A stretch of DNA of 56,766 nt from Candidatus Coatesiibacteriota bacterium (GTDB taxonomy: Bacteria; JAFGND01): NCBI GenBank assembly GCA_016927185.1, contig JAFGND010000047.1, positions 1-56,766 of the forward strand, read 5' to 3'. The position numbers were made by a program, and so were the translations under genes. Of this stretch, positions 44,635-54,700 are shown piece after piece (within the stretch, counting starts at the first letter, position 1; the number at the start of each line of letters is the position of its first letter). The notes under the pieces are model-generated. The model had not been told where the DNA came from. It did no database searches and saw nothing but the letters and a program-made list of their open reading frames with translations.

Positions 44635-46182
44635 ATGCGTACTGTTATCATGTTCTGTCTCATTTTTTCAACATTCCTGATGGCGGATAATTGGCTGCCA
44701 AAGGTTACCAGAGATCCAAGTGGGAGGAAGCTGGGTGATTATTATGATTATATAAAAGCCAATCCAGTAACCACTTTCCATTCAAGCACCGTATACTCGG
44801 ACAAGGCAGATTCAAGTCCTTATGATGTTTTAGTAATAGTTGAGGAAAGAATTTATACTCCCCTTATTGCAGTACTTGATCTTTACAAGAATGACCTGAA
44901 ACAGGAAGGTTATACTGTTACCATAATGACTGCACAGGGAGGGACACCCGAGGAACTCAAGCAGACTATAATTGACAAGGATCCGGGTGTAGTTCTTATG
45001 GTTGGTAATCTGCCAGTAGCATGGTTCGAGATGGACGAGTTTTTTGATGGGAAAGCTGCCTATACGAATTTCCCCATAGATTTGTTTTTTATGGATACTA
45101 ATGGAGACTGGATAGATGCAGATAGCAATGGAATGTATGATGAGCATAACGGTGCTCTTGAAGCAGACATTGCTTTCGGGAGAGTTGCTGCCCACAACAT
45201 GACTTTACCCTGGGAAGGGGAGCAGCATGTTACTGAAACTGAAATTATTGGAAACTGGTTCAATAAGGTGCATGCATTCAGGAGAGGTTACAGCTCATAT
45301 ATAACTCACAGTCTGGACTGGATTGATGATGACTGGCAATACTGGGGTGAAGAATGGAGTGGTAATGTCGGACTGGCATATCAGAAAAGGACAACTGTTT
45401 ATGATACCACTCTTACTGTTAAAACGGATTATGTAAACAGGATAAGAAAATCAACCAATAATCGTTATGAGCATTTGCTTTTCTGTTGTCACAGCGGTCC
45501 TAATGCACACGCCATAACATACAGAGGTGGATATCAATGGTTGTATAATCATGAGTTGAAGGATATAATACCGCAAGTGGGTTTTTATAATCTTTTCTGT
45601 TGCTCTATTGCAAGATATACAGAAAGCGATTATATAGCTGGCTGGTATGCATTACAGAAGAGTTTTGGACTTTTATCAGTAGGAAGTACGAAAACAGGAG
45701 CAATGCTTCAATTCCAGGATTTCTATGAGCCGCTTGGCAAGGGACAGACTTATGGAGAGAGCTTCAAGATATGGGCACAGAAGAACATGGAAACAGGAGC
45801 AGGTTCTCAGAGCGATTCCCGTTCATGGTTCTATGGAATGACAATAATAGGTGATCCCACTCTGAAGATGGGTGATAATTTTGTTGGCATGAAAAAGAGA
45901 ATTCATTCAATGAAATTGCCTGTAAAACCTGATCTGACTGTTTATCCAAATCCCGCAAGGACTGAAGCTGTTTTCAAATTCAAGCTTGACAAGGCTGGAA
46001 TTACAGAGATAAGAATATATGATCTTTCCGGAAGGCTTGTTCATTCTGAATCTTCGAAGGTTGATAAACCTGGAATGCAGAACAGGATATGGAAAATAAA
46101 TGCTCAACCAGGTCGCTATCAGGTGGTTGTGAAGGTGAACAACAAGATTCTTGATACCAGGGGATTTGTGGTAATAAAATAG
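44635..46182 (+). CDS. Secreted C25-like (gingipain-type) cysteine peptidase with sorting tail
   Basis: 515 residues. Signal peptide (RTVIMFCLIFSTFLMA), a pre-catalytic region with an acidic, possibly Ca-binding loop (DTNGDWIDADSNGMYDEHNG), and a clan-CD catalytic pattern: LLFCCHSGPN with His286 and NLFCCSIARY with Cys322/323, spaced about as in gingipains. The last 80 residues (VYPNPARTEAVFKFKL ... YDLSGRLVHSE) are a type-A sorting domain used by the type IX secretion system or its relatives. Expected product: an exported, surface-linked or released protease. A paralog follows 16 bases later. Confidence 0.85.
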   Translation: MRTVIMFCLIFSTFLMADNWLPKVTRDPSGRKLGDYYDYIKANPVTTFHSSTVYSDKADSSPYDVLVIVEERIYTPLIAVLDLYKNDLKQEGYTVTIMTAQGGTPEELKQTIIDKDPGVVLMVGNLPVAWFEMDEFFDGKAAYTNFPIDLFFMDTNGDWIDADSNGMYDEHNGALEADIAFGRVAAHNMTLPWEGEQHVTETEIIGNWFNKVHAFRRGYSSYITHSLDWIDDDWQYWGEEWSGNVGLAYQKRTTVYDTTLTVKTDYVNRIRKSTNNRYEHLLFCCHSGPNAHAITYRGGYQWLYNHELKDIIPQVGFYNLFCCSIARYTESDYIAGWYALQKSFGLLSVGSTKTGAMLQFQDFYEPLGKGQTYGESFKIWAQKNMETGAGSQSDSRSWFYGMTIIGDPTLKMGDNFVGMKKRIHSMKLPVKPDLTVYPNPARTEAVFKFKLDKAGITEIRIYDLSGRLVHSESSKVDKPGMQNRIWKINAQPGRYQVVVKVNNKILDTRGFVVIK

Positions 46183-46198
46183 CAGAAAGGAGATTTAG

Positions 46199-47749
46199 GT
46201 GAAATATTTGTTTGTCTTGGCAATACTTGTTTTTGGAATGCTTTATGCCAATGGTGATTTGCCTCCTGTAACACGTGATCCATCTAATCAGAGACTTATT
46301 TATTACCATGATTACATAAAAGAGCATCCACCATCAGAACTTCATGTAAGCAAGATTTATGCAGACAGGATAGACTCTTCTCCAAATGATGTTCTTGTAA
46401 TAGTAGAGGAGAGGCTTTACAATTCACTTTCAGCAGTTCTTGATGTATACAAAGACGATCTTCAAGATGAGGGATTCAAGGTGACTATTATAACTGCAGA
46501 TGGGGGAACACCAGAAGCATTGAAGCAGGTAATAATAAATAATGATCCAGCTTATGTTTTCATGGTAGGTAATCTTCCAATTGCATGGTATGAAATGGAT
46601 GAATTTTTTGATGGCAAGTCTGATTATACAAACTTTCCGATAGATCTTTTCTACATGGATCTTAATGGTACCTGGGCTGACACCGATACTAATGGAATGT
46701 ATGATAATCATAGTGGTGCACTGGAAGCTGATATTTCATTCGGGAGAATATCAGCTGACAAGATGACACTTCCCTGGGAAGGTAATGAGCAACCTACTGA
46801 ATCAGAGATTCTCATAAACTGGTTCAACAAGGTTCACAATTACAGGAAGCTTCCTCCCAGATACGATTTCGAAAGTCTTGTATGGATTGATGACGACTGG
46901 CAATACTGGGGTAACGAATGGAGTAATGATGTCGGAAAGGCATACAAGACGAGAACAACCGTATATGATACATCCCAGACTACGAAGACAGACTATGTCT
47001 CAAGGATAAGGGCTTCATCCAATAACAAATATGAGCATCTGCTTTTTTGCTGTCATAGCGGACCAAATGGTCATGCAATAACTTACAGGGGAGCTTATCA
47101 ATGGCTTTATAACAGGGAATTGAAAGATATAGTCCCTCAGATAGCATTTTATAATCTTTTCTGCTGCTCGATAGCCCGTTATACTGAAAGTAATTATATG
47201 GCAGGCTGGTATGCAATGCAGAAAACTTATGGACTTCTTTCCATAGGAAGCACAAAGACTGGTGCAATGCTGGAATTTAATGATTTCTATACACCGCTTG
47301 GAGAAGGCAAGACTTTCGGGGAGAGCTTCAAAATATGGGCAATAGAGAATATGGAAAGTGGTGCTGGAAGTCAGCATGAATCTCAATCATGGTTCTATGG
47401 AATGACAATAATTGGAGATCCAACCTTGAAAATAGCAGAACACCAGAATGATTTTACAGACAGAATGATATCAAGCAAGGTTCCATTCAGATTCACTCTT
47501 TCTGTCAATCCAAATCCAGTAAGAACAGAAGCTGTTTTCAAATTCAATATAAGAAAACCTGGATTGACTGAGGTGAATGTCTACAATATACTGGGGAAAC
47601 TTGTTCACAGAGAGACAATCAATACAAGAAATTCAGGTCTGCAGAACAGGATCTTTAAAACCGGAAATATGAATCCCGGACGCTATCAGGTTCTTATAAA
47701 GCTTGATGGAGAAGTACTCGGAAGTAAGGGATTTATAGTCTTGAAGTAA
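46199..47749 (+). CDS. Secreted C25-like cysteine peptidase, second tandem copy
   Basis: 516 residues, alignable end to end with the previous gene. It shares the signal peptide type, catalytic CCHSGPN and FYNLFCCSIARY segments, and the C-terminal sorting tail (VNPNPVRTEAVFKFNI). The start is GTG behind AAGGAG. A hairpin terminator follows at once, so the two peptidases form a two-gene operon. Differences concentrate in surface segments between conserved blocks, consistent with divergence of substrate range. Confidence 0.85.
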   Translation: MKYLFVLAILVFGMLYANGDLPPVTRDPSNQRLIYYHDYIKEHPPSELHVSKIYADRIDSSPNDVLVIVEERLYNSLSAVLDVYKDDLQDEGFKVTIITADGGTPEALKQVIINNDPAYVFMVGNLPIAWYEMDEFFDGKSDYTNFPIDLFYMDLNGTWADTDTNGMYDNHSGALEADISFGRISADKMTLPWEGNEQPTESEILINWFNKVHNYRKLPPRYDFESLVWIDDDWQYWGNEWSNDVGKAYKTRTTVYDTSQTTKTDYVSRIRASSNNKYEHLLFCCHSGPNGHAITYRGAYQWLYNRELKDIVPQIAFYNLFCCSIARYTESNYMAGWYAMQKTYGLLSIGSTKTGAMLEFNDFYTPLGEGKTFGESFKIWAIENMESGAGSQHESQSWFYGMTIIGDPTLKIAEHQNDFTDRMISSKVPFRFTLSVNPNPVRTEAVFKFNIRKPGLTEVNVYNILGKLVHRETINTRNSGLQNRIFKTGNMNPGRYQVLIKLDGEVLGSKGFIVLK

Positions 47750-47756
47750 ACGATAT

Positions 47757-47787
47757 GCACCTTATCTAAAGAGATAGGGTGCTTTTT
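47757..47787 (+). terminator. Rho-independent terminator of the peptidase operon
   Basis: GCACCTTATCT pairs with AGATAGGGTGC (11 pairs, one G-U) around the loop AAAG, directly followed by TTTTT. It starts seven bases after the second peptidase stop. Confidence 0.85.
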
Positions 47788-48167
47788 CATTCCTTTTCTA
47801 TATAATCGAATATCTCTTTTTTTCTGAAAATGATTTGTTCAGCAAATTCTCTCATCTCACTGTCTTTAGATGGAGTTCTAAGTACCTGTTTCAACGCAGA
47901 GTTGTATCCCATAAGGAGTTTGTCCTTTGTATCACTTATAGATAATTCAGTCATAGAGATTCTTCTTGAGACAGTGAAAAGCTGTGCTATATCATCATAA
48001 TCTTCTTCCAGAGATTTTGCATATGAAAGCAGCTCTTTCTTATGAAATCTCAGATATTCTAACTTGAGGAGAAGATAGGCAAAATGCTGTGCTGGATATG
48101 TGCATTCTTCCTTGATAAAGCAGTATTCAGCCTTATTGTCTTCAGGAAAAATATTGAGGATTGACAT
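47787..48167 (-). CDS. Helical protein of unknown function
   Basis: About 126 residues from ATG 48167 (an upstream TTG at 48185 is possible). Mostly alpha-helical and charged, with no signal or membrane segment and no recognised motif. The stop overlaps the terminator of the opposite gene. The start lacks a clear ribosome site; TTGACA on the minus strand (+ 48198-48203) is too close for a good promoter. Treat as a probable small cytoplasmic protein. Confidence 0.55.
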   Translation of the reverse strand: MSILNIFPEDNKAEYCFIKEECTYPAQHFAYLLLKLEYLRFHKKELLSYAKSLEEDYDDIAQLFTVSRRISMTELSISDTKDKLLMGYNSALKQVLRTPSKDSEMREFAEQIIFRKKEIFDYIEKE

Positions 48168-48328
48168 GGCATAATTGCATGACAATGGATTTATATGTCA
48201 ATTGAATTCAACTTAATCTGCTGCATGAAACCTGTCGCTTGAAAATCACCTTTCCATAGATAGCAAATTATACTTGACAGTATTTGGAAATCATTCGCAC
48301 ATTCTTGACCTATATTCAAGGAGAAATT

Positions 48329-49573
48329 ATGGAAAAGTTGCTTCTTTTAAATCTGTTATTTATATCCATCTTGTTTTCTGAAGAACCTCTATGGAAATAT
48401 AAGACAGATGGAGCGTTAACAAGTGCTTCGCTTGACAGTTCAACAAGCTCATTGTTTTTTGGAAGCAAGGACTGCAATATTTATTCAGTAAATTCAGTTA
48501 CTGGAGAGCTCAGGAATAAATATGCAGTTTCAGGGGAACTTGGTGCCCCATTTTACAAGGATCATTGCCTGTATTTCCCAGCTAGCGATAACACTTTCAG
48601 ATGCATTAACAGTCTCGATTTTACCCTCAAGTGGATATTCAATCCAAGAGGCAGACCACATGAAGGTTTTATATATGATAATAATGTATATTTCGGATGT
48701 CAGGATACTTATGTTTATGCATTGAATGTGCTTGATGCAAACAAGAAATGGGAATTTATGACTGGGAAGGCAGTTTTTGCTAGACCTTATGCAGCAAATG
48801 GTTACCTGTTCATAGGAAGCGAGGATTGTAATTTTTATGCGCTTGATGCACCAAGAGGCTCAATGATATGGAGTTTCAAGACAGAAGGAGGCATATATAC
48901 TTCAGCAGCAGTCAAAGAGAGAATTGTATATTTCACAAGCTCTGATAGTTATCTTTATGCCTTGAATTCCATATCAGGAAGTTTCTACTGGAAATACAAA
49001 GCAGGGGATCAGATTCTCTCTTCACCATGCATTCATGAAGACTTTTTGTATCTGGGTTGTCACGACAGCAACATCTATTCCATAAACAAGAATGACGGAA
49101 CCTTGCTATGGAAATCTTCAATTGGTGCTGAGACAATTTCTCAGCCATGTGTTCTGAAAAGCACTGTTTACATTGGAAGCAGGGACAACTGCTTTTACGG
49201 CTTTTATTCATATACTGGAAAGGAGATATTCAAATTTCAGTCAGGGAACTGGTTTGATGCATCTCCCTGCACGGACGGCATGCATGTTTTTATAGGCTCC
49301 AAAGACACTTATATGTATGCTTTCCAGCATGAAAATGGTTTCAGTGATAACAGTTTCTCAAGTTATCTGCCTTCAGTTTTTTCAGTATACCCTAATCCAT
49401 TCAGGGATCATCTTGTTGTAAAGTCAGTTAACGGATTGAGAATTCATGATATTGCAGGACATCTCAAGGCTATATTGCCGAAGGGAGAAATCAGGATAGT
49501 CACTGATTCCTGGAAAAAGGGAGTCTATATAGTAACTAATGGAATTAATAGTAAGCGTATGGTGAAATACTAA
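48329..49573 (+). CDS. Secreted PQQ-like beta-propeller protein with sorting tail
   Basis: 414 residues. Signal peptide (EKLLLLNLLFISILFS), then about seven or eight propeller blades with the repeated pattern LxWKxKx...SSPCxxxxxVYxGSxDxxxYAL, and a C-terminal sorting domain (FSVYPNPFRDHLVV ... KKGVYIVTNG). The start ATG 48329 follows AAGGAG; the frame can be extended to 48284, but that would bury the signal peptide. Related to the truncated gene at position 1. Likely exported through a type IX-like route; ligand unknown. Confidence 0.85.
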   Translation: MEKLLLLNLLFISILFSEEPLWKYKTDGALTSASLDSSTSSLFFGSKDCNIYSVNSVTGELRNKYAVSGELGAPFYKDHCLYFPASDNTFRCINSLDFTLKWIFNPRGRPHEGFIYDNNVYFGCQDTYVYALNVLDANKKWEFMTGKAVFARPYAANGYLFIGSEDCNFYALDAPRGSMIWSFKTEGGIYTSAAVKERIVYFTSSDSYLYALNSISGSFYWKYKAGDQILSSPCIHEDFLYLGCHDSNIYSINKNDGTLLWKSSIGAETISQPCVLKSTVYIGSRDNCFYGFYSYTGKEIFKFQSGNWFDASPCTDGMHVFIGSKDTYMYAFQHENGFSDNSFSSYLPSVFSVYPNPFRDHLVVKSVNGLRIHDIAGHLKAILPKGEIRIVTDSWKKGVYIVTNGINSKRMVKY

Positions 49574-49939
49574 CTATTTCTCTATTATCTGATTATCAGC
49601 TTGTTTTGGCAGGAAAATGTGGATCTTGGCTGCATGTTCTTCATCAAGAGGAATAGTAAGAAAAAGGAAATTTCTGTCTTCTGAATCAAGGAAGCCTTTA
49701 GTATTTACTTTTTTTGTTATTGATTTCATGAGAGGACAGTCTTTATGAGCTTCCTTGTTTCCAAGTACCTCGTAGCATTTCATGTTTTCTATTTTCCTTC
49801 CTTCATTCATTTCCTCTGCAAATCTCTCGTTATGCCAGACAACATCAAGTTTTTTATTCAAAACCATTATGGAAAGAAAGGGATTGTCAAGAATGTTCTT
49901 TGCGAGCTTTGAAAGAACAGTTTCAACAAATGCGCTCAT
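49574..49939 (-). CDS. Small single-PAS-domain protein
   Basis: 121 residues with a PAS-like segment (NPFLSIMVLNKKLDVVWHNERFAEEM, then CYEVLGNKEAHKDCPLMKSI). There is no output domain, so it may act by binding a partner. Strong AGGAGG site before ATG 49939. Its stop abuts the propeller gene's stop with no gap. Confidence 0.7.
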   Translation of the reverse strand: MSAFVETVLSKLAKNILDNPFLSIMVLNKKLDVVWHNERFAEEMNEGRKIENMKCYEVLGNKEAHKDCPLMKSITKKVNTKGFLDSEDRNFLFLTIPLDEEHAAKIHIFLPKQADNQIIEK

Positions 49940-50026
49940 GATTGTCCTCCTTGAAGAATTTTTTCAGTCTTTGAATGAAAAAGCATAAAGCCTGTCAAGT
50001 ACAGCCTTTATGCATCTTCACGTCAA

Positions 50027-50827
50027 TTACTTGAGAATACTTGGAATAACCTTGAAGGTTTGTAAGAGTTTGAAAACATTTATTACAAGTATAAGAATTG
50101 CAACAAATATCATTAAAGGTTTAGCCTTGATTTTCTTTGTAACATAAGCAGCAAAGGGTGCAGTTATTATTCCACCGACAAGAAGACCCAATATTGCCTT
50201 CCAGTAAGTTGAAAGAAAACCGCTTCCCAGAGTCACTACAAAAGCTGCAGCTTCAGCCATTGTTACAAACCATTCTGAAGCATTAACCGAACCAATAACA
50301 AGCTTTGGATTGTGTCCCCTTGCAATCATTGTTGATGTGACTATTGGACCCCATCCTCCTCCACCTGTTGCATCAAAAAATCCTCCAACAACTCCAAGTG
50401 GAATTATATGCTTTGTCACTTCCTTGTGTTCAGTTACCTTGAGTGCTTTGTAAAATATTGTGATACCTATTATTATTAAATATATCAGTACTATAGGTTT
50501 TATTATCTTGTCAGGAATTGAAGTAAGGACATATGCCCCGATTATTCCACCAATAACTCCTGGAATAACAAGACTCTTGAATAATTTCTTGTCTACATTC
50601 CCGAACTTGAAATGGGAGATTCCTGATATGAATGTTGTGAAGAATTCAGCACAATGGACAAGGGCACTACTCTGACTGGCATTTATTCCAGGATTTAGTG
50701 AAAGCAGCAATGTATTGGAAGTGACACCATAAGCCATACCAAGAGCTCCATCGATAATCTGGGCAACAAAGCCGATTACAATATAAAGAAGAATTTCTTT
50801 ATCCCATAATTGTGATAATATCTCCAC
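50027..50827 (-). CDS. TauE/SafE-family membrane transporter
   Basis: 266 residues with about eight membrane helices and the family's duplicated glycine-rich motifs (FVAQIIDGALGMAYGV and GVVGGFFDATGGGGWGP). Family members export sulfite or organosulfonates; substrate here unknown. Starts with GTG behind GGGAG. The regulator gene at 50984 is divergent, so it may control this transporter. Confidence 0.85.
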   Translation of the reverse strand: MEILSQLWDKEILLYIVIGFVAQIIDGALGMAYGVTSNTLLLSLNPGINASQSSALVHCAEFFTTFISGISHFKFGNVDKKLFKSLVIPGVIGGIIGAYVLTSIPDKIIKPIVLIYLIIIGITIFYKALKVTEHKEVTKHIIPLGVVGGFFDATGGGGWGPIVTSTMIARGHNPKLVIGSVNASEWFVTMAEAAAFVVTLGSGFLSTYWKAILGLLVGGIITAPFAAYVTKKIKAKPLMIFVAILILVINVFKLLQTFKVIPSILK

Positions 50828-50855
50828 CAGAATCTCCCTTCTTTAACATATTCTC

Positions 50856-50939
50856 TTGACAAAAAGCTGGTTAAACATTTTCCTTAATCCGGATTAATTA
50901 TTACGAAAGCCGAGTTAAATATAACTTAACTTTTGTCAA
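50856..50939. promoter_or_regulatory. Divergent control region with palindromes
   Basis: Between the transporter and regulator genes lie the perfect 14-base palindrome TTAATCCGGATTAA (50884-50897), a GTTAA-7-TTAAC inverted repeat (50914-50930), and an outer pair TTGACAAAA (50856-50864) / TTTTGTCAA (50931-50939) that supplies a -35-like box on each strand. Good -10 boxes were not found. Likely operator for the adjacent HTH regulator. Confidence 0.5.
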
Positions 50940-50983
50940 TAGATTTTATTTTTTGTTTATTATTTTTTAAGAAATTTAGTATT

Positions 50984-51706
50984 ATGGAAGAACAAGAAAT
51001 ACTTGAAAGATTGAAACTTGCAATGGAAAAGATTGGTATGAAACCAAGTGAATTGGCAAGAAGATGTAATGTCAGCAGATCCTATATCTCACAGATTCTA
51101 AGTGGCGTAAGCAAACCAAGATTGAGAAGGATTCTTCCAGCAATTTCCAATGAAATAAATGCTGACTGGATAATCTCGGGAAGAGGACATATGCTCGCAA
51201 ACGAGGAGGCAGAAGGTTTTGAAGAAGCAGATCTGTCTCTCGCTTTCAAGATAATCAAGGTTATAAAGGAGGAAGGAAGAGATCTCAAATATGAAACAAA
51301 GAGATCTGAAAACTTTCTTGATATACCGATAATTTCCTCTACAGGTACTGATGTCATAGACACTCCAGACAAGAAAACTGAATTCATAAGGTTTCCTAAA
51401 AGTTTTTTTGATACAGAGGATGGCATTTTTTTCGCCATGATAATTGAAGAGGATGATCTTTATCCAAATCTTTGCAGGGGAGATATCGCAATATTTCGCC
51501 AGCAGTCAATCATGGAAGATGGAAAGATCGGGATTTTTGCATTTCCTGAAAGAGATTTATACAAGAAAATCGTAAGGATTTTCGACCACAAGAAGAATCA
51601 TATATTCCTGTTCTGCATAGACAGCAAGATAGAACCTTTGATTTTCCTTCCAAATGATGAACTGCATATATTGGGAGTCCTGGTATTAAGCATCAGGAAA
51701 TACTGA
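50984..51706 (+). CDS. Phage-repressor-like transcriptional regulator (HTH-XRE plus S24-like domain)
   Basis: 240 residues. N-terminal helix-turn-helix (MKPSELARRCNVSRSYISQILSG), linker, and an S24/LexA-like C-terminal domain (IIEEDDLYPNLCRGDIAIF ... YKKIVRI). The usual catalytic Ser (GDSMxP) is replaced by an acidic residue here (EEDDLYP), so self-cleavage is unlikely. ATG 50984 is chosen over 50933 because the extra residues do not belong to the domain; it has no good ribosome site. Divergent from the TauE/SafE gene. Confidence 0.78.
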   Translation: MEEQEILERLKLAMEKIGMKPSELARRCNVSRSYISQILSGVSKPRLRRILPAISNEINADWIISGRGHMLANEEAEGFEEADLSLAFKIIKVIKEEGRDLKYETKRSENFLDIPIISSTGTDVIDTPDKKTEFIRFPKSFFDTEDGIFFAMIIEEDDLYPNLCRGDIAIFRQQSIMEDGKIGIFAFPERDLYKKIVRIFDHKKNHIFLFCIDSKIEPLIFLPNDELHILGVLVLSIRKY

Positions 51707-51710
51707 TAAT

Positions 51711-54700
51711 CTAGTCTTGCTTAATCATTGTTTCAATAATATGAGCTAATTTCCTCAGTTGATAAGGTTTTGAAAGAAATGAGGCATTGATATTATCAAT
51801 ATGAGGTTTTAGCTGCTTCGAAACTTCGAAACCGCTTGATAGTATTATCTTCAAAGCAGGATCCAGTTCCCTGAGCTTGAAAAATGTTCTCTCTCCATTC
51901 ATTATAGGCATTATATAATCAAGAAGAACAAGATCGAATTCCCCTGCTTCCTTGTTCTTGAATATCTGTATTCCTTCAACACCATCTTTTGCAAGATGGA
52001 CTCTATGCCCAAGCAACTCCAGCATTCCCTGTGCGGTTAACCTTACTATTTCCTCATCATCTATTACGAGAACATTGAGTTTCCTGGAAGAAACCTTTAT
52101 TGGAGTTGTTTCAGGAAGCATTTCCTCATGTTTCTCAGAAATCGGGAAATAAATAAAGAATTTGGTTCCTATTCCTTTATGGCTTTCCACCCTGATATGA
52201 CCATTATGATTCTTTATTATTGTATATACCATTGCAAGCCCTAATCCAGTGCCTCTTCCTGATGGCTTGGTTGTGAAGAAAGGATCAAAAATCTGATCAA
52301 TGATTTCAGGTTCAATTCCCATGCCTGTATCTTTTATTTCCAGGCAGACAAAAGGCAATCCATCACTGTTCAAGAATATGCTATCCTTGTCATTAATCAT
52401 CCTTATAGAGAATGTTAACTTGCCTCCTTCAACCATTGCATCTCTTGCATTCACAGCAAGATTCAGAATCACTTGTTCTATTTGAGTAGAATCTCCCCTG
52501 ATAAGTATATTCTTGTCTTCAGGGACATCTATTGCAAGCTTGATATCAGGATTGAAGCTAGCTCTGCATATCTGGAAAACATCTTTTGTAATTTCGTTGA
52601 GTTTTATGACCTGGAATACGCTTTCCTGTTTCCTGGCAAGATTAAGCAGGTTTGCAATAAGATTCTTAGCCCTCTCGGAAGCATTTTGCATCAATTCAAG
52701 ACTGGAAAGGATTTCAGAAGCTTTCATTTCAGGATTCTTGCTTATCCTGTATAGAAGCAAACTCAAAGGTCCTACAATCCCGGAAAGAAGATTATTGAAA
52801 TCATGTGCTATGCCACCAGCGAGCGTACCTACTGTCTCCATTTTCTGAGATTGTCTCAACTGCTGTTCAAATACTTCTATCTTTGTAATATCATCCAGTC
52901 TTATAACACAACCGGAAATGCCATTTGTAATAAGAGGGAACAGGAATATGTTATATATCTTTTCTCCATTACCCAGATCTATCTTCTTCTGGAACAGAGT
53001 TTCTTCCTGGATATTACTTAGGACATTCCTGTATTTCTCCTTAAGGAATGATAATTCAGGAACAAGTCTCCATATATTTTTTCCGAATGCTTCTTCCTTC
53101 TCTATTTTTGTTGAATTTGATGCAGATTTGTTCCATTGATTGATGCAGTCCTTTGTATCAAGAGTTATAAGAATAGATGGCATGCTTTCTACGACATTCA
53201 AGAGAAGTTTTTCTGTTTTACTGAGTTTTCTTTTAGTCCTTTCTACCAATGTGATATCCTGGACAAGAATAACAAAGTAAGATTCACTTATCTTCCATAC
53301 AATCTCATTGAATGCCCTGTACGGATTCTCATTCCCCTCGACTACGAATTGAAAACTGTCTGCTTCCCCAGTTTGCATTACTTTCATGAAGTGTTCCATC
53401 TCTTCTTTATGCATATTTATATCATGAAATCTGGAGAAATGCACTCCTATTATTTTTTCTCTCGGGAGCTGTATCATATTCAGGGCAGCAGGATTTGCAT
53501 CTATCAATATGTAATCTACCATCTTTCCTGTTGCATCATATACTGGCTGGCAAACAAGCATTGCATGAGGCAGATTATCTGTAGCTTTTTTCAGTCTTTG
53601 TTCTGCTGCTTTCTGTTTTGCTTCTGCTTCCTTCTTTGCTGTAATGTTCCTTGATATGATAAGTATCTTCTTTTTCCCTTCGATATCTAGCATACTTCCG
53701 GACATCTCCAGATATATCTTTTGTCCATTCTTCATTTTTGCAGTAGTTTCCAGTGTAGGTTCCTTGCCTTCTATAATCATTTTCCTGAAATAATCCAATT
53801 CTTCTTTGCTTAATGTAAGGATTTCCTGAGAATCTAAATTGAGAAACTCCTCTTTTGTATAGCCAAGGGTTTCATAAGATCGCCTGTTAGCATCAATTAT
53901 ACCTTTTTCAGGACTGATAAGTAACAAGGCGTCATGAGATTTTTCAAAAAGATTTCTGTAGCGGATTTCAGATTCCTCAAGTGCTTTCTGGGCATTCAGT
54001 CTTTCAGTAATGTCCCTCACGAGAACAAGGACAAGCGATTTGTTCTGTATCCTTATAAGGCGAGCAGAAGCTTCTATATTTATCCTTGAGCCATTTTTCC
54101 TTATGTTCTCCCCTGCATGAAAGGCATAACCATCTTTCAGAAGAGTCTGTACAAAACTATTAAGACTCTTGACAGTCTCCTGAGGTATCAATTGGTAAAC
54201 CTTTATATTAAGAAGTTCCTGGATGCTATATCCAAGCATTTCTGCCGCTCTACTGTTTGCATCCAGAATGTTTCCTTCAAGATCTTCAAGGAATACCGCA
54301 TCAGAAGCTTGTTCAAATAGTGTCCTGTATCTGTGTTCTGATTCTTCAAGTATCTTGAATGCTGAAATCCTGTCTGTGATATCTCTTGCAAAAACAAGTA
54401 TGTTCTTCTGGTTTTTTATCTCAACAATCCTTGCAGATACTTCTACAGGAATTTCCCTTCCATCCTTATGTATATTAATACCTTCATATCTGACATAGCC
54501 TTCTTTATGAAGTCTGGTTCTGAAATCATCAAGTGATTCTGCTTTTTCTGGGGGAAGTATTCTGTCTACACTGATGTTTATGAATTCATCTTTAGTGTAT
54601 CCATATAGCTTTTCTGCCATAGGATTAACATCTACTATTTTCCCTTCAATATCTTCAAGGAATATGGCTTCAGATGCCTGTTCAAACAATGAACGATACT

